DNA from: Sipunculus nudus
Lineage: Eukaryota; Annelida; Sipuncula; Golfingiida; Sipunculidae
DNA: 64,000 nt
NCBI GenBank assembly: GCA_026874595.1
Contig: CM049307.1
Coordinates: 41,360,362-41,424,361, forward strand
Reading direction: 5' to 3'
The translations under genes and the position numbers were made by a program. Below the pieces are notes generated by a model. The model made no database searches. It worked only from the letters and a program-made list of their open reading frames with translations, and was not told the origin of the DNA. This document shows positions 27,551 through 64,000 of this stretch, piece by piece (within the stretch, counting starts at the first letter, position 1; each line of letters starts with the position of its first letter).

Positions 27551-27642
27551 GTTCATGACTGATCTCCACCAGAGGTCACTATGCTAATATCATGTGATAT
27601 AAGCATAGAGGTTGTGACCTCTGTTGGAGATTGGTTCATGAC
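27551..27642. repeat. Inverted repeat / hairpin
   Basis: Left arm GATCTCCACCAGAGGTCAC pairs with right arm GTGACCTCTGTTGGAGATTG, continuing to TATGCT/AGCATA near the loop and CATGA outside. GTTCATGAC occurs at both outer edges. Could be a miniature foldback element; expression unknown. Confidence 0.6.
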
Positions 27643-28175
27643 AGCAATGATGTGATAAAAACAGTACTACACACAATATAAATGCCCAGGTCTTGAAATT
27701 TTCAATTATTTTCAGAGGTTTCTTAATTTTTTCCAGCTGAAACAAGCTTCCTCTTTGTATTAATCTGAGAAAGTACACTTAGTCTGATCAACGTAATAGA
27801 CAAGTTTATGGGTGAAACTAGTCATGGTATCCATTATATGTTCTGTGTATACTGGTCTTGTTTTTATATTTAACTAATTTTATGTAAACAAGCCTTACCG
27901 TTCATTGTAACTTCTGTATTGTTCCTACGTCATTTAACTGTATAGTTACATGTTCCATATATTTATCAATATAAGTTCACCCAAAACATGTTTCTTCATG
28001 TATAAATGTACCTGGTTAACTGGTATTTTAAAAAAAACCTTGAACAGACCAGAGGGATGGAACCATCATTAAGGGTCAGAATGCAAGGGTTTAACGGCTT
28101 TACACAAATGTGCACATATTTGTGGTGGAGTGTATACTTTTGGTGGGAGAAGGGTGTGGTGTGGTGAGGCTCCCT

Positions 28176-28195
28176 CCCCCCCCCCCCCCCCCCCC
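28176..28195. repeat. Poly-C tract
   Basis: Twenty consecutive C after a GT-rich purine stretch. Length may be unstable or misassembled. Confidence 0.9.
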
Positions 28196-28754
28196 AACCA
28201 AACTAACAAGTGAAGATCCAATGAGAAGTACCTTTGATACGCTCTTTACACAGCACTTTACCTATGGGCCTACTACCTATATCGTAAATGCTGTCTGTTA
28301 TGACCTCGTATCCTGCATTGCTACACCAGAGGGGAGCACTGTATTTTGGTCCAATCAGATGAGACCCTGTGCTGAAGACAACACGGTTTACCAGCCTAGC
28401 GAGGAATACACAGAGCTAATGTTGTTCATTTCATTTGAGTGACAGCTCATCACCCCGGCAACTGTTTGAACAGGCCACAGGTCAGAGAGGCCCCACATGT
28501 GGATTCTGGGCGGAGCCTGATGCCTGTCGAGTTTTTGTTGACTGACATTTGGTTGGCTGCTAGTCACATCAGCAGTCTTTCAGCAGACATGCAGGCACAC
28601 CACCTGGTGATTAAGTGCATCATAAATGGTCAAAGCAGGCACTGGGAAAATCAGTAGCTTATTTAGAAGTGCAAGATTTCCGCTGCCTCCTAGCGTAAAC
28701 CTTTGAGTGCTCTGGATCTATTTTACCTGGAATATGCTTTTGGTTTAGTTTAAT

Positions 28755-28865
28755 TTAAGTATATTTTGATTATGAATATGTATTATTTCATGATCATATA
28801 TTTTGATTATGAAAATGTAGATTTCATGATCATACATTTTGATTATGAATATATATATTTGATGA
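28755..28865. repeat. Three-copy AT-rich tandem repeat
   Basis: Units of about 42 bases, each with TTTTGATTATGAA and a TTTCATGATCATA-type segment. Confidence 0.65.
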
Positions 28866-29899
28866 TGAACTGGTCATTGGTCAGTTTATCACTGGTTGGT
28901 GGACTTCTGGAACATGTGGAGTCATTTATTGACTGTACCTCCCCAGTCAGCCCTCCCTTTCACAGCTAGGTTGTTAGTGTACATTATGCAAGTGACAAAC
29001 TCTACTTGTACAGCAATAAAATAAAAACAAACAAGAATAAATAAAATTGTTATTTGTAACTGAAAGTGATGAGATTGGCAGTGTGTGGTCTGTCCGGCTT
29101 TTCCTGTATGGCAAGCGTTATCCTGAAAAAACTCGACTTCGTGGTGCAAAACAGAACAGTCAGCAAAACCCATCTGAGTGTTTTTAACCCCACTCACTGA
29201 TCTGGTCTTTCATGGGAAATTTAAAAAATAAGATACTACAGCCACACACAAAAAAAAATTGTTTTACTGACTGTGAACAAAAAATATGGTGCAAGTGGGT
29301 GATATTTTTCCCCCCTTCTGCTGATTGAGATACAATACTTGAAATTTTGCCAGCTTGCCTAGAAAAGGCAATTTGCTTCAATTCTTAAAATGGTGTAAAT
29401 GAACAACACAAATTCAGTCCATTTTCCATAGCTTTAAGGAAGCTGTGCCACAGCACAAATTAGCAATATTACCAAGGACCTGGCATCCTGCAAATGATCC
29501 ACAAAAAATGGGAGCAGTAAAACTGGAACAAATCTTTTTTGCATGGCCTTAAATGGCCAGGCATGATTCTCTTGCCTGGAAAATTATAATATTTAATTTT
29601 GTTGAATATATTACATGAGCCAATGTCAGAGTAGTAACCAGTAACTCCTGTGTACAGATATGCTATTGGTGCAACGTTAGGTTGCAAACACACGCACGTT
29701 AATAGAGCCAGTAAAGTACACCTCTCACTTTTCCTGATTTAAAATAACACGAAAATGTCTGTCACTAGAGTCTGTCCCAGTCCCCGTGTCCGCACGTTTT
29801 TATGGAATAATTTTTCATACCAGTGAGGCAGTGTAAACCTTTCTGGTCCAAAAGTTGCAGGAGCTATTCCGCCGACTGCCTGCATAAAAAAAAAAAGTC

Positions 29900-30178
29900 T
29901 TAGGCCAAAAAAAAAGGTATGGTTCTCAGGCACCACCCGCATCCATTTTAACCCCCTGCATCAAACATTTTTATTTCTATTTTTATCTCTCAAGAAGATA
30001 AATAATACAATTTATGTAGTGCTTTTACCTGCTTAGCAAAAAAAAGTTTAATTCATGCTTTTCCCGGATTATATTACATTTTATTGAAACATACAAAAAA
30101 AGGTCAAAATAAAATACCGCCCTCCCGCACTTATTTCTGAAAAATGTCCTGAAAACCACACCTTTTCTTTGGCCTTAC
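29900..30178. mobile_element. MITE-like element, TTAAGGCC family copy 1
   Basis: Left end TAGGCCAAAAAAAAAGGTAT then GGTTCTCAGG; right end inverted, CCTGAAAACCACACCTTTTC TTTGGCCTTA. Interior segment TATGTAGTGCTTTTACCTG is shared, inverted, with the element at 55973-56316. Confidence 0.7.
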
Positions 30179-30957
30179 CTTGCCTTGATTTTGTATGAGA
30201 CAATCAAAAGTACAACAAAACAGATTACAGCGTTTATGACTTTATCATTGCCTGAGAACTGATAACAAACAAGGCAGGCAAACTGTTGACTTCAGTCAAC
30301 TGAAGGTGATGTGCCACTGATCATTGTGACATCTAACAAACCCCACATGCTGCCATAGACCTGGAAAGTGTACTATGGAGGAATGAACCTTCCTGCAGTG
30401 CTGCAAAAAGATGCCGTCCATGGTCCATCAGCATAAGTAATGCAGAAGAGTTGCAAAGTAATTATTTTTTATTTTATATATTACTATTTTACCCAAATCG
30501 GCGGAAAATTTGTAAATCTCCTTAAAGCCAAAGGGCATTTTTAAGAATATTCTTAAAATAATTATCACCAAAAAAACATGCAGACAAGGGTTTGGGGAAG
30601 GACTATAGCACTTTGTTTTATGGTATTTTCAATGAAGGTCCCTTCTGTTACCACCTACATCTGGTTTAAGTTTTATTTTACTGAAGTGTAATTGGATACT
30701 ATGTTTTTGACTGGGTTCCGCTGCCGCCGCCACGTTTGTTTCTGGAGAACTCACAGAGCTCTGAGACTACAGGACTGATTTTTCTGAAACTTACACCAAT
30801 TATTGGGTCACATGTGAACTGGTGCCTAACCAATTGGCACTGACCTCTGACCTTTCCTCTCTGCCCAGCATACATTTGTGCATCTGTTTCCACACATAAA
30901 CCCACGTATCTCGGGAACCAATCAGGAAAAAAAATTGTACAAATGTAGCCATTGGAT
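30179..30957. other. Intergenic DNA
   Basis: No gene recognised. From about 30710 it grades into the tandem unit described at 30958-31480; the open frame at 30699-31052 (minus) lies in that repeat. Confidence 0.45.
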
Positions 30958-31480
30958 AGCTTTATAACATACACAAAAACATGGTGGCACCACCTGCAAC
31001 GATGTTTGCACAGTGTCCATATGTTTGTCTGCCTTGGGTTAAAATCAGTCATATCTCCACACTTGTTTGACTAATTCACCTGAAATTTGGCATGTGTATA
31101 CATCCTGGATAGCTTTCTTGATTTTTTTGGCAGGTGGCGCCGTGGTTTACTCATTCATGTTGACGCTGCAGACATCCAAGCTCATATCTCAGGAACCGTT
31201 TGACCGATTGAGCCAAAATGTTGCATGTGTATAGATCTCACATAGTTCTTTATCAAACACAAAACTTGTGGGGCCACTTGCAACCATTTTTGCACAGTGT
31301 CCGTCTGTTTGTCTGCCATGGGCTAAAATTACTCATATCTCAGTAGTGGTTTGACTTATATGCCTAAAATTTTGCGCGTTTATACATCTTGGTTAGCTTT
31401 CTTAGTTTTTTTTTTTTTTTGGAAGGTGGATCCACCTACATACACATTTCGGCTGCAGACATCCATGCTAATATGCAACA
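30958..31480. repeat. Two-copy imperfect tandem repeat, about 287-bp unit
   Basis: GTGGCACCACCTGCAACGAT then TTTGCACAGTGTCC and GTTTGTCTGCC recur about 287 bases later with changes, followed both times by TCATATCTC, a GTTTGACT segment and TTAGCTTTCTT. A poly-T/A and a poly-G tract (31621-31639) follow. Probably part of an interspersed element. Confidence 0.6.
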
Positions 31481-31620
31481 CAAACTCACTCTTATTTCCC
31501 CTTGCCACTCAATCCATGCCTCACTTCACCCGTTCCACTAGTTTTTTTGCGGATACACGTAGTTGCTTGTCGACTACCCATATTCTAGTTATATCAATAA
31601 ATTAAATATGGCAATTAAAA

Positions 31621-31639
31621 GGGGGGGGGGGGGGGGGGG
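31621..31639. repeat. Poly-G tract
   Basis: Nineteen consecutive G. Confidence 0.95.
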
Positions 31640-33183
31640 AGTATCAAGTGCACAGTTTTTCTTGGTAGACCTCTAGTCAAGGTTTACAGAAATAAAGCAA
31701 GTAATAAGAAATCCAATTGTTAAACATTTAATTTATTCAGATCAAATAATCAAAATACACGCTGATGATGAGCAAGAACACAAGATCATAGTCCTATGTG
31801 TAAAGTAGTCCTTTACATATGCCTTAGTTTATGTGGAGCACAGAACACCCTGTTATAAGAACAAACACAAGCCAGATAACATAAAACACTGGCAGGGCCA
31901 CAGATAATATAAATAAGGAGTGGTTTCTTGGAAACGATTGTGTATACCAAATAATGCATGCTAAACAACAATAACTTTTAAAAGATAGGTTTCAGTTAAA
32001 CAAATGACCACAAACAAAACAAAGAGGACCACTCTAAAAAGCAATTTAACAATAAAAGTATGAATGTGCAACAAAATGTGGACTTTGAAAGCAAAGTTCA
32101 AGCAAAACATTAAGGATTTAACTGAATAAACAAGTGTAAATGGTAGGTTAACTCCTGACCAAAACAGTATAGTACTGTAAATTTCTTGAGCAGAAGATAC
32201 CATAAATATATTTAACAGAAAATATCATAAATGTCCTATAACAGAAAATACCATAAATACACTAAAACAAGCAGGCACATACAACAGCAACAACAGGTCC
32301 TGGCAAAGGTAAATCTGGTAATCAATTACATCCCTGTAATGTCATTGAGAATCAAAAATCTTCTCTGAACCAGAGCCAGATGCATAAGTATTAGTTAATG
32401 ATATACTCTCTACCATATTTAGCCAAATACACTACCTATGTTTACACAATATATCAACTAAGTATGGGTGTAATTTAATTCTAGATTTATATAAAACACC
32501 AGCTGTTTGAGGTTAATGACACTATTCTACTCTAAAACTAATATTCATATAAGGAATTCACATATGACAGATTTTTACCTTGATGGTTTCATTTAAAGCA
32601 CCTTACAAAGTCAATCAGAAGTTCGTATTCCAATGTATTCAATTACCAGGCAACAAACAAGCAAAGTCAGGTTGCCAACTATGAAATCCATCTTTTCCAG
32701 TGTATATTAGGACTGACAAAATTCAAATGATTTTTACCATTTAAGCCTTGACACAATCATTCCCATGGATTAGGAATAGTTCTTACGATCCTAAGAACAA
32801 TTACTAACAGTTCAGATTATTAATGTCTCTAGCATTATGCTTTATGGATTCCAATAGCCTACCCTATCAAAAAAAGTTAACATGTAGGTGCTGTCATCTA
32901 CTGGCAATCCTAAGAACTATTCTTTTAACATTGTGTCCATCCCACACAGGATATTTTCAGCTAGTTATTTGACAAAATAAGATGAGAAACTTAGCTGACC
33001 TGCAGCTGAGAAACTACTGAATGACATTTTATGTATGCATGGCTAATTAGTCTTTCAGATAACTCACTGAAATGGTGCTGGCATGTTTGAAAAAGATCAC
33101 CAATACATCTGATATTTTTTGTATTTATTTTGTACTATTCAGGTGTTAATTTAATAGCATTTAAGAGCCACTTAAACACAACT

Positions 33184-33345
33184 TGTGACCACCCCACAAC
33201 TACGACCACCATACAATTATGACCATTTTTCTTGGTCCTGAATATATGATTCAGATAACTTAAGATTTTCACAAATATGACTACCCACAAATTTCGACCA
33301 CAAGGTGTCAGTCCCAAAGGTGGTCCTAGCTGTGGGGTTCCACAG
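33184..33345. mobile_element. MITE-like element, 'gaccacc' family copy C
   Basis: Starts TGTGACCACCCCACAACTAC and ends GGTGGTCCTAGCTGTGGGGT TCCACAG, inverted ends of the same family as 19328-19485. Confidence 0.55.
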
Positions 33346-34056
33346 TAATTCTGAACACAAAACTGGATTTATATATAACTTTAACCACATCAGTTCTAAT
33401 ATCAACTCTCATGTATGGGTGATAACTGGTTTTACCAAACTAAAAATGCCACACTGGTTTGACCATAAAATATGTATTTAATAAAAAATCTGGTTGATAA
33501 ATGTTGGTCCTCCTTCAATAACAATTAATATACACAAGAAAAAGAAGAGTTTTCATTTAAAGTTTAGTTTTTTTTTTGTGAATACAATAAACAATGGAAT
33601 GTAATGTAGTTTGGTGTTATGTCAAACAATGCGTGTTACTGGTCCCTGCATATACATTCACCTGGGTCCATGTGTACACTTGTTTTTATTCGTGCACAAT
33701 CTAAGATTCTATGGGTATACAGGGTTATCATTATGTATACATCTGCTGCAGTTTATCATGCATAAAACTAAGTTCCTCTGTATATGCACTTTGCAGTTTT
33801 TTTTTAATACAGTAGTTCATAACATATTAACACATAGTTATTTATAGATATTATTGTAATCATTTATAAACCAATTAGTTATAAAGTCCTTAACATTTAC
33901 ATACAAGTTCCCCTATGTTCTTCTTGCTGCAGGTACTTCACAGTGGTCTCCTGGTATATACTGTAATCCCTTAAATATAGCCCTATATGCATATGCTGTG
34001 TTAAACCAAGGTTTTCTAGAATAGCCACTGCTGAAGGGTCTCACTCTTAGTATACA

Positions 34057-34062
34057 TTTATT
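34057..34062 (-). terminator. Candidate poly(A) signal of FASN
   Basis: AATAAA on the minus strand about 290 bases past the TAA. Chance occurrence is possible in this AT-rich DNA. Confidence 0.3.
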
Positions 34063-34353
34063 CCATTAAATTCACATCAGAGATGCTCTATGTATTTTAG
34101 GATCCTTGTGTATACAGTATCATGTGTTATTTCTTGTACAAAGGATATATTTCAAGTAGCGGTGGTCTGCCCATGAATGTTTCATTGGTTTACATGGTAG
34201 ATTTTCATGACCGGATTAGAATATTTTATAGGGATAATATGACTTTTTTGGATGTGTATACATCATCATTATTGATTATGCAAAAATATAAATCAATTGA
34301 ATTGATTATGAAAGAAAACAACTAATCATCAATATGGTTTAAACCACTATTGT

Positions 34354-61209
<26,856 letters not shown>

Positions 61210-61225
61210 TGTGGGGTCTTCACCT

Positions 61226-63089
61226 CTGAAAAGTCAATAACATTTGTAGATGTGGTGAAAATGTTACAAGAGGTAAACAAAAATGTTTATTGAAAGGTCA
61301 ACAAAGCAACATTGCTAATCGAGTTACAGAAATTTTTTAAATGAGAGTTAAAGAAGGGCACAGGCAATATTAATGAGAAAGGAAGAGGATTTACACTGGC
61401 AGCAAATGTGTTAAAAGAAATATTAATCAGAAAGGAAAATAATATTTAATGAGAGAAGAAAATTGCAGGCAAAAGTGTTGAGAAAGAAATGTTTACAGAG
61501 AGAAAAATGAATGACAGAGCAAATGTCAAGGATATGTTAAATGACCAGAGAAGAGGAAAAGAATAAAGCAAAGGTAGGTAGAGAAAGATATGTTTTTAAT
61601 GATAGAAGAAAAAAATTGCAGAGACAAGGTGGGAAAAGAAGTGTTTGACAAAAGAAGAAAAGAACAGCAGAGCAAACATGGCAAAAGAAATGTTTAACTA
61701 GCTAAGAAAAAATGGCAGGGCAAACAAACAAAAAGAGAACTGCAGGGCAATAATGGCAAAAGAAATGCTTACTGAGAGAAGAAAAGAATGGGAGAGAATG
61801 TGGGAAAAAATGTTTATTGAGAGTAGAAAAGAATGACAAGAGAAAATGTGGTGAAAAGAAAAGTTTACTGAAAAGAAGACGGCAGAAAAAATTAGTGAAT
61901 GAAATGTTAAATGACAAGAGAAAGAATGGCAGAGCTGACACACTGACAAATATGTTTTTGGTGAAGTAAACAGAATCCAACTGCCTATAAAATGAGGAAA
62001 ATATTTTCAAATAATGCTTATAGGGTAGTATATTGAAGTAGAGAAGAAATAGAGTGATGTAAGAAGCAATGGTTCTTAACACGTTAATCAAGCACTTTAT
62101 GTGTGTGCCATATAGTCATTTTGCAAAAAAATAAGGAGAGCTATGAGCATGCCAAGTTGTTTTTCACTTGATTACTCTTTTGTAACAGCCCAGAATTTCA
62201 CAAGTATGTGTTCTTTTCTTTTCTTCTGGGCTCCTGTGCACTTGGCTGCATATCATGAATTCAATGCTGTCATTAATTATTCTCAGGTGTCAAGGTTTTT
62301 CATGACTGAATTTTTTCCCTGGGATTTGGGTTGTGCGCCACATTGGAAGGTAAAATCAAGGCACTGAAGAGTACTGTACAGTATTTTTTGTGCACATTAC
62401 AAATCCTCATATTTTCTATGTCTTTCTGGTTTCTACTTTTTCATAACCATGTTCCTTTTATAAAGAAAATAGGTGACACAAAAAACATTTCTAGACAAGC
62501 ACACAAACAACTGCAACACATGATGGTAAATTTCTTTTCACACCAAGTTCATGAATAAGAAAAAACTTACACATTACTAGTATACAGGTATCAGATGAGC
62601 TGGTCCTTATATACCAATTTTAATTAAAAACTATAAACAAGTTTTCTTTTTATTTCAAACATGACTGTACATGATATTTGGATTTTGAGCCCACTTAGTA
62701 AGGTCATACCTCCATAATTATATACAAACAAAAAATCTGAGACGCAGCCAGATTTTGCCTGGTTTGTTGAAAAATAAGAATTGACCATTCTTATGTGTCT
62801 CATGAAAATATAAATGAAACAGAGTTCATCCTCTTATCTGAAAGTTTATGATTCACCTTAAAAATTAAAACCCTGGGCAGATCTTTCCTGATGTTACATA
62901 ATCCTTACAACAAATGGCAGTCATGAGAGGTATTCTTCCTTCTAACTAATTTCAAGGCAGAAACATAACAAATACCTTGTAGATCAAGAATTTCTGATTT
63001 TGATTGCACTCAACAATGCCCACCCAACTGTGTATAAAAATACTACTACTAAAATAAAGCAATTCTTTTGAGACAGCTTGTACACAAAA
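61226..63089. other. Upstream intron or promoter-side DNA of FASN
   Basis: The acceptor at 61225 means transcribed sequence continues upstream, so most of this is likely intron 1. No 5' exon, TATA box or CpG-rich promoter was identified. Confidence 0.45.
61400..61945. repeat. Purine-rich degenerate minisatellite
   Basis: Units of about 44-56 bases with AAATGTTTACTGAGAGAAGA, AAAGAATGGCAGAGCAAA and TGGCAAAAGA motifs, at least nine rounds (for example near 61488, 61588, 61688, 61763, 61808, 61858, 61902). Strong strand asymmetry: almost all A and G on the plus strand. The long minus-strand open frames here are products of this composition. Confidence 0.75.
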
Positions 63090-64000
63090 CTAGATGTGTC
63101 AGAACGACACGAATGCCCCTGCCTGGGGCAAATTAGAAACATTTGTAAAATTTTGAAAAATTTTTTAAGTTCAGGAGGTGTCGTATGGTCAAAAGTAGGT
63201 CAACAAGGGCAAAATGCAAACTCGATCTGTAACGGGTCATTATCAAGCAACACACCAAAAATCATGCCAGTATATGCAGGCATTGTGAAAAAAAGGTCCA
63301 TTCCTTGTGCATTTTCCATAAAAATTTCTGTCTTTCATGAAATTTTCTATGTTTAGGAGCCATAAAACAATCAAAAGTAGGTCAACCGGGACGAAACGCA
63401 AACTCGATATGTAACTGTCATTATCTGCCCACACATAAAAAATCAGGGTGGAATCTGCAGGCATTGAGGAAAAAAAGTCAGTACATATGCATTTGTTATG
63501 AAAATTTCTATTTTTTATGAAACTTTCTATGATTTTAAGGGAGCAGTCAAATGATCAAAAGTGGGTCACCTGGGACAAAACAAGAACTCAATCTGTAACT
63601 GGTCATTATCTGCCCACACACCAAAAATCAGGCCAATATCTGTAGGCATTGCGAAAAAAAGTCTATACATGTGTATTTGTCATGAAATTTCATATTTTTC
63701 ATGAAATTTTCTATGTTCAGGAGCCGTAAAACAATCAAAAGTAGGTCAACTGGGACGAAACGTGAACTCAATCTGTAACTGGTCAATATCTGCCCACACA
63801 CCAAAAATCAGGCCAATATCTGCAGGCATTGCGAAAAAAAGTCCATACATGTGTATTTGTCATGAAATTTCATATTTTTCATGAAATTTTCTAAGTTAAG
63901 GAGGCGTAAAACGTTCAAAAGTAGGTCAACTGGGACGAAATGCGAACTTTATCTGTAATTGGTCATTATCTGCCCACACACAAAAAAATCAGGCCAATAT
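63090..64000. mobile_element. About 180-bp satellite array behind a Helitron-like terminus, runs off the right edge
   Basis: CAAAAGTAGGTCAAC-type landmarks at about 63190, 63372, 63556, 63736 and 63916 give a 180-184 base period, five copies or more. Units share TCTGCCCACACACCAAAAAT and AGGCATTGCGAAAAAAAGTC. The left border reads CTAG, AT, then the hairpin GTGTCAGAACGACAC; on the minus strand that is hairpin-CTAG followed by T, as in a Helitron 3' end. The other end is outside the window. Confidence 0.7.

Larger units (their letters stand above)
26991..29899. other. Intergenic DNA, no gene recognised
   Basis: Holds a 90-base hairpin (27551-27642), a 20-base C tract (28176-28195) and a three-copy 40-base repeat near 28760-28860. 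The open frames here (such as 28110-28442) run through low-complexity sequence and lack family resemblance. Confidence 0.5.
31640..34353. other. Intergenic DNA and FASN 3' UTR
   Basis: Contains a MITE-like copy (33184-33345) and, nearest the gene, the FASN 3' UTR on the minus strand. No further gene recognised. Confidence 0.5.

Noticed and set aside
28110..28442. 110-residue open frame with a proline run
   Set aside because: The proline run is a poly-C tract and no domain is recognisable on either side.
61698..62091. Phe/Ser-rich minus-strand frames resembling membrane proteins
   Set aside because: They read through the complement of the purine-rich minisatellite; hydrophobicity follows from TTT/TTC composition.

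Overview
The window looks like nuclear DNA of a lophotrochozoan animal, most probably a mollusc. It is AT-rich, with split genes, short exons and long repeat-filled introns. Two animal genes are arranged tail to tail, and all functional calls come from reading the translated exons by eye and comparing them with remembered vertebrate family sequences. The mollusc guess rests on the style of the repeats (GTCC-rich element with hairpin ends, and 'gtgacctctgacct' tandem elements) and is inference; no species can be named.

Left part, 1-13643, plus strand: the 3' portion of a SEC14L1-type gene. Nine in-phase exons (2853 to 13643) encode 474 residues: the CRAL-TRIO N-terminal helices, the CRAL-TRIO lipid-binding domain, the GOLD domain and the family's Ser-rich tail with its stop codon. 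The N-terminal PRELI/MSF1 part must lie left of the window. One intron carries a 3.8 kb Helentron-like element that is itself interrupted by a canonical Helitron; another carries a foldback MITE.

Middle, 13644-34353: about 20.7 kb without a convincing gene. It holds the SEC14L1 3' UTR (with a 68-bp direct repeat carrying CCAAT boxes), a minisatellite built on the palindrome ACCACTGTGGT, two nested Helentron-like elements (21503-26990), several MITE-like elements, and G/C homopolymer tracts.

Right part, 34354-61225, minus strand: a complete type I fatty acid synthase gene. I can place 26 coding exons whose phases all join and whose total length is 7671 nt (2556 residues plus stop). The domain order is KS-MAT-DH-pseudoMT-ER-KR-ACP-TE, with the expected catalytic residues visible in every active domain. 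The retained thioesterase and close resemblance to vertebrate FASN argue for a true lipogenic FAS rather than an animal FAS-like polyketide synthase. Its introns contain a 40-bp minisatellite apparently derived from a tRNA-SINE head, a 31-bp array that copies a real splice acceptor, a GC-AG intron and several MITEs. Further upstream (61226-64000) are a purine-rich degenerate minisatellite and a roughly 180-bp satellite running off the right edge behind a Helitron-like terminus.

The two genes do not form a pathway together: one is a lipid-transfer/GOLD adaptor, the other makes palmitate. Both are on human 17q25, so the linkage may be an old syntenic relic. I found no novel enzymatic system; the unusual material is in the repeats and their interaction with the gene structures.
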